From assembly GCA_003117195.1 (NCBI GenBank), contig BDSI01000022.1, positions 1,115,752 through 1,179,751 on the forward strand: 64,000 bases of DNA, given 5' to 3'. Numbering within the stretch: position 1 is the first letter of the stretch; every line of letters begins with the position of its first letter. The DNA comes from Eudorina sp. 2006-703-Eu-15 (Eukaryota; Chlorophyta; Chlorophyceae; Chlamydomonadales; Volvocaceae). Position numbers and translations under genes: made by a program. The notes below the pieces were generated by a model. The model was not told the DNA's origin. It made no database searches and worked only from the letters and a program-made list of their open reading frames with translations. Of this stretch, positions 1 through 9,869 are shown one piece after another.

Positions 1-234
1 TCCAAATTCGGCTCCAGGGGGACCGTACTGACCGCCAGGATACCCCCGATCTGGAGTGGGACCTGAGGGCCAGGATGACGTAGCGGCTGGTGGCGCGGCA
101 GAGTGGGGACCCCTGCGGTCGTGGCTGATACGCTCGCGATCACCCTTGGGCATCTGGCGGGAGGGAGGAGGACCCCTGCGATAGTCGCCACGGGGACCAC
201 CACCTCTTCCATCTCGATGACCACGTGATGACAT
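1..234 (-). CDS. Arg/Gly-rich protein, N-terminal fragment (cut by window edge)
   Basis: An ATG at 234 reading leftward opens 78 codons without a stop up to base 1. The product begins MSSRGHRDGRGGGPRGDYRR and continues rich in Arg, Gly, Pro and Ser, ending at the edge in a Gly/Pro/Tyr stretch. RG and RGG tracts of this kind occur at the N-termini of Argonaute proteins, eIF4G-like factors and other RNA-binding proteins, and are typical arginine-methylation and RNA-contact regions. No folded domain is inside the window, so the family cannot be named. The gene is head to head with RPS10, about 850 bases away. The start is chosen because it is the first ATG of the open frame and the sequence upstream of it changes character. 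Confidence 0.6.
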   Translation of the reverse strand, partial: MSSRGHRDGRGGGPRGDYRRGPPPSRQMPKGDRERISHDRRGPHSAAPPAATSSWPSGPTPDRGYPGGQYGPPGAEFG

Positions 235-1087
235 GTTTGCCCGCGTCCGGGGCCGGCGCAATCAGGAAAACAGGACTCGGCAGACGGTATGCTTCGCGAC
301 CCTGCTTGGCCAGCAAAGCCTTCCAGCTCCGTAATTATGAAGGCAATCTAGCAGCTGGCTTCCGACAGCTAATCGTTAGCGCACCCTGACAACCTCCGGG
401 ACAAACATCAATGGCTTCCGTTGACCGTGACGCTCAGCAAATATCAGGCAACCGCAAAGGCTTAAACTTCTGAAGCACTGCAGGGACGGTCCATTGAGAT
501 TCAACCACAGGCCAGGCGCCGAACGGATGACGCTTTCGTGCAGAGCTGCGCTTGACCAGTCATGCTGCAAAATAGGGATCTTCACTGTCAAGCCTCACAC
601 CAAAGATGTGCGCAGGGTGTAAGATTCAGCGAGAATACTCCGTCGCGAAACCCACTTGAGAATTGACGACTGTAAGCGCTGCCTCAAAACTGTAAGAAAA
701 TATGCTGCCTTCTGCATGGATTTCATGTAAGTATGGAGGGGTTTGATGAACTGGAACGTTTTCTCCATTTTGTCGGGGGTTCAAGTACGACCATTTACCG
801 GGTACAATTGCCGCCGTCGACCCCGGTGTGGCCCTCTTTCCCCATCCTTGGACTCTTCTCACACCTCAGGTGTGTATCTGTCATAAATTTTTGTGACTTC
901 TCCATCTAGCGTAGTCCACAACCTGCGCCGCCATCCATTTTCGTGCGCACACATAGAAGAGCTGCTCCCGCATTGTGTGGTTGTAGGTGTGCAGCGGGAG
1001 TCGAGTCGACCTCGAGTCGACGCGTAAAAGAGAGGTCCCAACTTTCCACTTGGTGGCTGTCTCTTTCTGCTCAGGCCAACAGCAAAA
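235..1087. promoter_or_regulatory. Divergent intergenic region between the RGG gene and RPS10
   Basis: About 850 bases separate the two outward-facing start codons, so both promoters and 5' untranslated regions must lie here. No convincing coding exon was seen. Just before the RPS10 start a pyrimidine tract ends in ctgctcag at about 1067-1074, which could be the acceptor of a 5' UTR intron. No clear TATA box was identified. Confidence 0.45.
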
Positions 1088-2585
1088 ATGCTTATTCCCA
1101 AGAAGAACCGCAGGGAGGTGTACAAGTACCTCTTCAAGGGTGAGTTGAGCTTTCTGCGGCGGCAACCACGGCGTCCGGCAGCGGTCCTCCTGGGGCCTTG
1201 GTCGTTGCCGCGTTGGACTGAGTCTCATTACCCAGCGCCAACCCGCCCATCGCCCCTGACATGATGAGTTCTTGATATCCTTCGGTATCTGGCTGACTAC
1301 CCGCGCAGAGGGCGTCCTTCAGGCGGAGAAGGACTTCAACCTCAAGGAGCACTCGGAGATCCCCGGCGTGCCCAACCTGCAGGTCATCAAGCTCATGCAG
1401 AGCTTCAAGTCCAAGGAGCTGGTGACCGAGCGCTTCTCCTGGAGGCATTACTACTGGTGGGTACGAGGTGGGGTAGGAAGCGGGGTGGTGCAGGAAAGGA
1501 TTCGGCAGGCCCTGATTTGAGTAGTTCCACTACCACTGGTGAAGATATTGCTCCCATCGTGCACGAGATATAAAGACGTGCTCTCCATACCCAAACTTGC
1601 GACATAGAGGCAATATCCCAGGACTGTGGACGTATTGTGCATGGTGTTTGTCGGTTGATTAAACTTTATTTAACGGGCGTCTGGATGGCTTTCTAGCGCT
1701 CCTGCCCAGGCCTGAGCAGGAGGGGTCGGCACACTGCCCAGCGTGAAGTGTGTCTCTCGTGCCGACCTTTCCGCTCCATCTCTCGCCCATTGTCATGCAT
1801 GAGCATAGGTTCCTGACCAACAAGGGCATCGATTACCTGCGCGAGTACCTGAACCTGCCCAGCGAGATCGTGCCCGCCACTCTGAAGAAGTCGACCCGCC
1901 CGCTGGAGCGTGGCCCGCCGATGCGCGGCGACCGGCCGCCCCGCCGCGAGGTGTGTCGATCTGTCCGTGTCTATGATCAAACTTGAATCTGCATTTCCGC
2001 GTTTTCTACGATTCAGGCATGGTCTACCTTCAGGGTTGAAATTGGGCAGAGTCTGCTTGGCGTGGCAACCTTAACCGGGTTGGTGCACAGCCGTGTACTG
2101 TGAAGTTCCCAACTAAGCGTTAAGCAAGACTTGATGCCAACAGTGACTGGACGGGTGTGGCTCTCTTGACGTGCCATGCTTTTTCAGGGTGGCTTCGGCG
2201 GCCCTGGAGGCCGCGAGGGCTACCGCGGCGCTCCTCGCGAGGGCGCTGGCTTCGGACGCGGCGCTGACAAGGTGAATTCGCACCACAGATAGCTTTGCAT
2301 ATCCTGGCATGCAGGGTGCACGTGTCGTCCACTGCGTAGAATCGGCTCTGTTGCAAACGTGGGTGCTGCGCGGTTTTCCTTGTTCGCCTGTGGGATTATC
2401 GGGCATTGCTGTTAAGGCAATCGTGGAGGTTGGCATATATGTCGTTGCATAGCTGGATACCGACGAAATTGGTTGCACTCAACTCTTGCTGTATTGCGCT
2501 GCCCATCTTTTACATGCAGGCCGGCGCTCCGGGCTCGTACCAGCCGCAGTTCGGCGGTGGCTTCGGCCGTGGTGGTCCCCAGTAA
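1088..2585 (+). CDS. RPS10: 40S ribosomal protein S10 (eS10), cytosolic
   Basis: Five exons encode 163 residues: 1088-1139, 1309-1456, 1809-1950, 2188-2271 and 2520-2585 (TAA). All introns are GT-AG and phases agree. The product starts [20 protein letters not shown], contains the family hallmark [20 protein letters not shown] in the winged-helix core (about residues 45-65), and ends in the Gly/Arg/Phe-rich tail typical of eukaryotic S10. Human S10 is 165 residues, so the length is normal. The protein sits on the head of the small ribosomal subunit. The start is preceded by caaaa, a favourable context. The gene is convergent with the WKAR-repeat gene. No lesion was seen. Confidence 0.97.
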
Positions 2586-3427
2586 GGCGGCCTTCTATCT
2601 TCATGCGGTTGTGTCCGGTGCACCGTGCGGATCTCTCGTCACACTGTAACCGATCACCCGTCCCCAGAATACTGTCCAAGGAAGGACGGCCAGCACTGGG
2701 TAGCAGCTGTATTACATGGGCGGTGAAACCATTACCACAGCGCACAGTTTACAACATGGAAGTCCAGCAGACCAAAACGCCGAGGAGACACCGTCTCAAC
2801 CATCCCTGTGAATGCCGTAAAGCAACAGCCGTGAGGAATCGTACACCTTAGTCCGCTTTCTGTAACCGACCACAGCGCCCGTGTTCCACCACGAATCTCT
2901 CAGTTGTCCTTATTTTGTGACCGAAGACATCGCCTGAACGCCATGAAAAAGGTACTACGGACGGAGAGTGACATAGCGCACAATTGAACGCGACAGGATT
3001 AGTTAGCACAATGATGCGGCGTCCAGCTGTGCCGTACCCCGAAGACCGACCAGCAGACTTGCCCAACCTGTTCCAGCTGTAACAGCCTTGCGCGTCAACG
3101 TCAACTCAATCTCAAGAGAATCAAAACACCTTGTACGAAATATAAGATTCCACACGCATATCATGAATTTTTCACGTACCAGCCCGCATGCCCACCCTTG
3201 CAACACCACACACCTATCGCTCTAATCCGGGGCTTGGCTTTTATTTGAAGTGAAGCGAGCAGCGTCTACGGCATCCGGCTCGACCAACGGCATGCACGAA
3301 TCTCCATGAACACGCAACGACGGACGAGCGCCACTGAGATGTGCCATCAGTGTGCACGGTACGCTTTAACGACGCAACAAGCTTCGATCAACGGTAATTT
3401 TCGAATACTAATAATACGCTGACTGTC
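2586..3427. other. Convergent 3' region, no gene seen
   Basis: This holds the 3' UTRs of RPS10 (plus) and of the WKAR-repeat gene (minus). Open frames here have no domain, no matching splice signals and no coding-like composition. Confidence 0.5.
2645..2649 (+). terminator. Candidate RPS10 poly(A) signal TGTAA
   Basis: TGTAA, the usual volvocalean polyadenylation element, lies 60 bases after the RPS10 stop codon. Another copy at 2861-2865 would give a longer 3' UTR; the sequence does not decide between them. Confidence 0.4.
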
Positions 3428-4288
3428 TTATAACGCGTTCTTCTTGGTAGCCAAGGCCTTGAGCAAGTCGTCGTACGACAAGCTGTCAAGCAGCGCCTGG
3501 CTGAAGGTTAGGGTCCCGTCAGCCGCAGTAAGCGGCCCCGGGCTCTGAGTCTGCGGTGTGGCCTCGACCGTCACATCTCCGGCGAGCATAGCGTTCTCGT
3601 CCGCAGGCTTAGGGACCTGTCGCGCCTTCCACGCGGCAATCCACTCACGTGCTTCTCGCACATTGTTGGGCACAACTGGCGCCGTCACAACTGGCGGCGC
3701 CGCTGGGGGCGCTTGACGTGCCTTCCACGCAGCTATCCACTCGCGGGCCTCTCGCACATTGGGCGGAATTTGACGTGCCTTCCACGCAGCTATCCACTCG
3801 CGGGCCTCTTGCACATTGGGCGGAATATCCGATGTAAGGTATGCCCGCATTGCGAACCGGCGACGCTGAACACGCGGAAAGCCGATAGCCTGCACAGCGA
3901 GGAAAGGCAAACAGACCAAGCCTCGTGACGGCGCGGTACTTCAGGCCCTTTCATATATGTTTGACCCGGTCGCGACCACTCACGTCTTGCACAAAGCTTT
4001 TAAATTACAACAGTTTAATGCATGCAGAGTGCCATCGGCGGTGATGTGAAGCTCTGCTGTTTGGTGCGGTTTGAACGTGGCGTCCCAAGGTGCCGCCAGG
4101 GACCTTGCATGGTCACGCTCAAGTGATGACCCTTTGCACATAACCCTGACCAATGGCCCCGGGAGCTTGAGGAATGGGTCAAATTATTGCGACACTTTTC
4201 CCGTCAGTCAAACGGCAAAGATAATTCAGGGAACTCCCTTATTTACCTGTGGATAATTCATTAATGGCTTCCTCAGTGACGTCGCCAT
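3428..4288 (-). CDS. Small protein with three WIAAWKAR repeats, probably plastid-targeted
   Basis: Model: exon 1 at 4288-4247 (MATSLRKPLMNYPQ, donor gtaaat) and exon 2 at 3889-3428 (TAA), joined in phase 0, giving 167 residues. The basic, Ser/Arg-containing N-terminus followed by FPRVQRRRFAMRA looks like a chloroplast transit peptide with a VRA-type processing site, but this is inference. The mature part carries three copies of a 19-residue unit, VREAREWIAAWKARQIPPN in its best form; two are adjacent and the third follows an Ala/Pro/Val linker. Each unit is an amphipathic helix with two Trp and basic residues, separated by Pro. The C-terminus has an acidic linker and a short helix ending DSLSYDDLLKALATKKNAL. 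I do not recognise the family. The repeats suggest multivalent binding to one partner. Exon 1 is less certain than exon 2. Confidence 0.68.
3617..3825 (-). repeat. 57-bp coding repeats of the WIAAWKAR protein
   Basis: Copies at 3713-3768 and 3770-3825 are nearly identical with a period of 57 bases (19 codons); a diverged third copy lies around 3617-3670. The period is a multiple of three, so copy-number change would keep the frame. Confidence 0.85.
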
Positions 4289-4981
4289 GGCTGCTGCGAT
4301 CGGTCGGGACTTAAAGAGAACTCTGAAAGTTGCGGTGGTCAATGCCGCCACAGCCTGCTCTTCTGCCTTGCCAAACTCGTAGACGTGGTAACCGCGACAG
4401 CATGAGGCACCATGACATTCATCGCATGCAGGTTTTCTATTCAAGTCAGAATGTACGGCATGTGTCGTCGCAGAACGGCAACGCGAAGACGGCAAACGTA
4501 AGGGCGATCAATGTACCAATAGCAAGAATGCGGACCGAGCATCGTGTCGCCTCATGTTTGCGTCGTCCGCACTGACACGGTCCAGATACAGATAGCTCTA
4601 CAAGTTAATAACCACCAGGCACCCAACACCCATACTTGCCATGCCTTATGCAATAGGGTGATATCTTTCGGCATGCCGTCTGCGTTGGCTTAATTATAAC
4701 CGCATCGCGAGGCTGTGGGGTTGCGAGCGCAAACCAGTAGCTGTGGCCCTTTCAGCTGGGCGCCTGCTGCACAATTTCTCGAGAAGGTGAGAATTACGTT
4801 TGCTTATTATATACTTTAGTCACGCTATTCGATCGGAGTTGGTCTTGGAGTTCGTGATTGGTAGCGTTGCCCGCCCTGCGCTTACCAGATTCTTGCTTTT
4901 ATAGTTTAAACTGATTAAAAACTTGAACGAAATTACATTCCTATCGCTGCGGTTTCTGAGCTCCAACTGCCGTTTTGCGCT
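4289..4981. promoter_or_regulatory. Divergent region between the WKAR gene and the membrane-protein gene
   Basis: Nearly 700 bases between two outward-facing starts, less GC-rich than the flanking exons. A TATA-like stretch, ttattatatacttta, lies at about 4803-4817, some 170 bases before the plus-strand ATG. No coding exon was recognised. Confidence 0.4.
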
Positions 4982-7900
4982 ATGACCCGCCGAATAGTTG
5001 GCAGGATGCGGGGAAAGCAACTTACACGACTTCCGGACGCTACGGTCGCACTCGTCTGTCATACTGTTCTTACGTGCCTTTGCACGGTGGATGGTGAGTA
5101 GTCGTATTTCATTTTGCGCAAGTGGCGCGACAGCTGTGAGCGCGAACGGCCTGTCACACCACAAGCAGAGCAACCGTCGCACATGTTTATGGTCTGATCA
5201 CCGTGTTTCGCCGCTGTGCTCAGCGTACTGGGTCCTACTTGGTGCTATCAGGAAGCTTCACGGCAGTTATGTGTACTATGTCTTGGGGCGGTGGGTTTCC
5301 CTGCCGTGCCCACTCCAATTGTAGCTCTGCCTCCCCCATGGGTCGCCTTCGGAATCCGAGGGCGATATGCGCTGCAAAGTATCGCCTCCCTTGATCATGC
5401 TGCGCGCAGCGAGCGGGTCAGGTGACCTCAGCGATGGACAAATCGCTGGCGTCGTGATTGGCAGCGTGGGAGGCGCTCTTCTCCTGGGCCTGCTTGGTGT
5501 GCTCGTATGTTGCTTACGTGGATCCCGACTGCGTCAAACCGGTGACTTGACATGGTGAGTGAGTATGTTGCGCGCCTGTTAAGGACCGGCTGGTGGCAGG
5601 CGTATGTTTTTGCTCCTCTCGTGTTTTGGCGATGCGAACCTCATTGCTCGCGGGATGAGTTAGGAGAGGTTACATGGCAAGCCGAAGGCTAGCCGTACAC
5701 CGGACCGGGGCTGGCGCTGACCCGACTCCACTAAATGATTGTTCACGCCACCGCAAGTAGGTGACACGCCGTGCATAGGGTTTGGCTCGACGCACGGGCT
5801 CTCTCAGCTTCCCGCTGCCCTCTGTTTCTGGTGTGTATTTGCGGTTTTCCGTCCTAGAGTATGGGCACATCGGGCCATGTAGAACGGCACGCCCTGCAAG
5901 GCCCGGGCGCGGCCTCTGGGCCTCGCGGACATGGAGTGAGGTCTTACCTATGCCACACCGGCGCCTACTCGTGCTCTGGAGGCAGGTTTTAACCCGAACA
6001 GTCGCGTTGCGTTTTCACGGCACGGAGACACTCGCCTTGCTGTACATGCCGCATGCCAACCCTGGAAACACACAACCCCTTGCCCGACTTGCCACGTCGC
6101 GACCCGGAAGGGCTGATCTGTGACCTTTCCGTCCATCCACGCGGTCTCGTCGACGCCCCAGGGCCAAGGCGGTGGACCTGGAGGCGGTTGCCATGGCGCA
6201 AACCCCACACCAGCCGTTGTCCGGACCATGCGAGGCTGATGTCGTGGCGAGCGCGCAGCGAGGCGTCAGCGGAGCCACAACTGGCGCCGGAGGCGGGGAT
6301 GATAGCGGTGGCCGTTCAGCCTGCGTGGACAACGATGCCAGTTTCGACGGGAATGCCCGCACCGACATCTCGACGGTGACGGGCGAGGGCCACAGCAACA
6401 GTGCAGCAGGAGCGGGCATCGACCCGGCAGTGTTTCCGTCCTTCCCACCGTCGCCGTGCTCATCGCAGCAGCGGTCGTCTGGGCGGAAGATTGGCTTCTT
6501 CCGCGGCCGCAGTGTCGGAAGCAACGTGGGCAATAGTATGGCGCAGTTCTTCGTCGTGCATAAAGGACTGCTGCGGAACAGCAATGGCAATATGAAGGAC
6601 AAGCACCTGCAGGTGCGGTCGCCGTGATGGGTTGGGGTTCCGGCTGTCACTGCTAGCGTCAGGCTTCGATGGTCAGGATCTTACAGCCGGGGCCGGGCAG
6701 TGGCACGCCGCACAGGGCAAAGGACTTAACCTTGTGTTGCCTGGACGGGCGGTGGTCCCCACCAGCTTGCGGTTAGCATCTTAGGAACGATGTCCTCCGC
6801 GGGTATCGGGACCCCTCTGCCCGGACCCACCTGTTGTCCCATCTCACATATGTCGATATGTGTCTTTCCATATTCCGCAACTGATCCGCTTTGTTTGTGC
6901 GCCCGGCTGGTACCCACTGCGTCTGTGGTCAAACTCACCCACCAGGTGTCCCGATCCGCGCGCGTGGAGCCTTCTGCGGAGGTGGAAATGGCGGAGCCCT
7001 TCCAGCCAGCGGAGACCAACATGGGCCCGCCCCTGTCCAAATCCTCGATGCTGCTCCGCTGGCTCAACGGCGCAGACGAGGGCCTGCCAGATACGGCGGT
7101 GGCAGCGCAGCTGGCGGCGGCGACCGCCGCTGCTAACAAGGGTCCGGCTGGCCGGCTCGGTGACCTGGCAGGCTCTGGGGGCCGCGGCGGCCGCGGCAGC
7201 GGGGCGGGCGGCGGGCGGGGCGGCGCGATGGCCATGTCGCTTGACCGGCTGCCGCTGCTGTCGCTGGCGGCGCAGCAGACTGGGATTGTGTGGAGCAAGA
7301 TGCCGGCATCGGTGGCCTCATCGCCAGCGGTATCGCAGGCGGAAGGATCTTCGGTGCACATGCTGAGGGTGCGTGGGTCGCGCGAACGCCTGATTTGGAC
7401 CTTGAGAGGGGCACGTTAGAGGCCAGGTGTCTCTGGGTACAGTTATACTGTCTGTGTTTGCGGCCGGGTGCCCCTGTGCGCCGATGCAACGTGCGCCAGG
7501 GCGGCGGGGTTTCTTGCTATCATTGGGGGCCGATGACAGTGGGCGCAAAGGAGGGAACTCGTGTGGGAGGATCGCCGCAGGGTGCGTGCAGTTGCTGCGA
7601 GGGGTTCTCATTCCTCAGCCTAGGGACGTAAGAGTTTCAGGCCTTGGGGGGGATTCCAGCGTCTTGCCCCCGCCTCGTGCTGCGTCTGGCCTGCTGTGCG
7701 GCGCGCACGGGGCGAGGGGCCAACGGAGGTCGCGTGCGCAGCATTGCTGCCGCCCAGCTGTCTCGTCGTCTGCATCAGTGCGGGCCGCCACGCTCTCAGC
7801 CGTCAGCTTGTGCCCTGCCGTCGTGTCCCGGTCCATGCCGCCACAGGGCACGTGGAAGCGCTCCGACGCCCCGGGAGAGGCCGCCGTCGCAGCCGGCAAT

Positions 7901-9869
7901 CCTGCTGCCGCCACCGCGCTGGCCGCCTGGCACGGCGGTGATGACCGTTACCCTGCGAGCTTGGGCCAGGCCTCCCTAGGTTCGTTCTCGCAGGCAGGTG
8001 CTGCACGCCGCTCCGCCGCCGGCGCCGGCATGAGCAGCCCCGGTATCGTTTTTGACTACGTCCTGCGGGCCAACCCAAGCCCCTCCAGCAGTCGCACGCA
8101 TACTGGCGGCGGCGCCTCTAGCCGCGCGCCGACGATTGGCGGCGGTGCGGTGCTGCCGGTGTCGTCTTCTGGCGGCGGTGCGGACCGGTTGTCATCCGGC
8201 GGTGGCGCCGGCGGTTTCGGCGGCGACGACGCGTTCACGATGGGGGCAATCCCTGACGATCAGATGCTGGCACAGGTAGGTCGTCGGGGAAAGGGTCCAG
8301 GTTGGCGGGTTCTGTGGCTCTGGGACTGCGTAGCCTTTGGAGGCTGCGAGTGACCTGCGATGCGGGTCTCCAGAGCAAGGTCCTCACCAGCATTGCCCTG
8401 TCACCAGCACCGCCTTGGGGTGATTATTGCTGGGGGGAGGAGGTGTTGTGCAGGGTGGATGACACCCAGCTTGAGGCCCTGGCGTAGTTCTGTTTTCTTG
8501 CCCGTTTCCGGGCGCCGTGTTTTGGATGCGCTTATGTACTTTTCAGCACTCGGGCTGACTGCCCGTTACCTGGGCCCCGTCGCTCGCGGGCCGTGTTGTC
8601 CCTCAGGCCCTACACCGCGGCTCGCCGTCACCCGGGCAAGACACAACCACGCCACGCGTGGCCTGCGGCCGTCCATGGCTGCACCAGACGCCGCCCACGA
8701 AGCTCACAGCGCTGCAGGAGGAGGACGACGACGCAACTGAAGTCATCCCGTCGCCGCTGCCGCGGCCGTCGTTGCAATCCTCCACTGCACACGTGCTGCC
8801 AGCGGCGTCCCCCCTGTCGCCGCTGGCATCACCAGGGCCAGGGCTGTCGCCGCCTCTAACCCACAGCGGCGGGCAGTCGCCGTTGACGACGCCTGGCATG
8901 CGCATCTCGCCGCCGCCGACGCCGGCAGGTGCACCGTCGCCGGGACCGAACTCGCCGTTACCGGTGGCGACATCGGAGGCGTCTTCAGCACGGGTTTCGG
9001 AGCAGGTTTCAGTTCGGCCCGGTTGGACGCACTTCGGTGACGGCGAGGAGGCTCTTCATTCGCGGTCCACGTGCGGCCCATTCGTGCACGGCGCCGTCAG
9101 GTTTGACCCCGCGAGCGCGGCCGGCAGCCTCCTCAACCCCGAGCCGCCCCTGCCCCTCACGCACCCTTCCAACGGAAGCAGCGCGGGCACAGCCGGCGTT
9201 GCGGACGCCGTCCAGGGAGCCCGGCCGTTGTCGCCGTTCCTCCCGGCGGCGGGCGTGGCCGCCGCCGTCGCCGCCGGCAGCAGCACCATCGACTGTGCCC
9301 GCGTCTCTGCAAGCCAGGTCGCCGCCGACTATGCTGACAAGGACCTGCCCGACGTCGCGGATGTCTCGTCCGCCCATAGCGCGCGCGGACCCAGGTCCGC
9401 GAGTGCAGCGTCGGTGCCCGGAATCGATCGCAGTGCCAGTGCCGGCGCGCGCGTGGGCAACGACGGCGCCGCGGGTGCGGGTGTGTTTATGGTACCCGGT
9501 CGACGGCCGACGGATATCGCGATTGGGGCGGCGCCGCCCGGCGGCGCGCCGCGCGCGTCACCCCTGGGCTCGGCGACCCCCTCGCAGCGGCGCGGCGCCC
9601 CGCCGCCGCTGCTGCCGTCGCAATCCGACAGCAGCCTCCGGTCCCAGACGTCGCTGGTATCGCCGTCCCTCAGCATCCACTACCCCGACGTTTCGGAGGG
9701 CCTGAGCGCCGAGGGGCCATCGCTGTACTGCCGCCCGAGTATCATCCCCGGCCCGCTCGGATCGGCCGCCGCCGACTCCGCCGCGCCGACGCCCGGCGGC
9801 GACCGTCCCGGGCCGGCAGAGCTGGCCAGGGAGCCCGCTGCGGTGTCCGTCGGCAGCGCGACCAGATGA
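4982..9869 (+). CDS. Single-pass membrane protein with long low-complexity cytoplasmic tail, function unknown
   Basis: Six exons join in phase to 913 residues: 4982-5093, 5410-5554, 6162-6612, 6946-7368, 7847-8275 and 8688-9869 (TGA). Exon 1 encodes a basic start and a hydrophobic run (residues about 20-37) that looks like a signal peptide. Exon 2 encodes SGSGDLSDG and then one hydrophobic helix, IAGVVIGSVGGALLLGLL (about residues 49-70), followed by CCLRGSR, a basic stop-transfer sequence. A short Ser/Gly linker leading into a GVVIG-type helix is common in volvocalean receptor-like proteins. The remaining roughly 840 residues are Ala/Ser/Pro/Gly-rich with no kinase, cyclase or other catalytic domain; Pro-Ser-Pro stretches lie in the last exon. 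The missing extracellular domain is odd: a further exon in 5094-5409 is possible, though exons 1 and 2 join cleanly. Confidence 0.6.

Noticed and set aside
3617..3825. CRISPR-like direct repeats
   Set aside because: The 57-base period is a whole number of codons within an open frame, there are no spacers, and the genome is eukaryotic.
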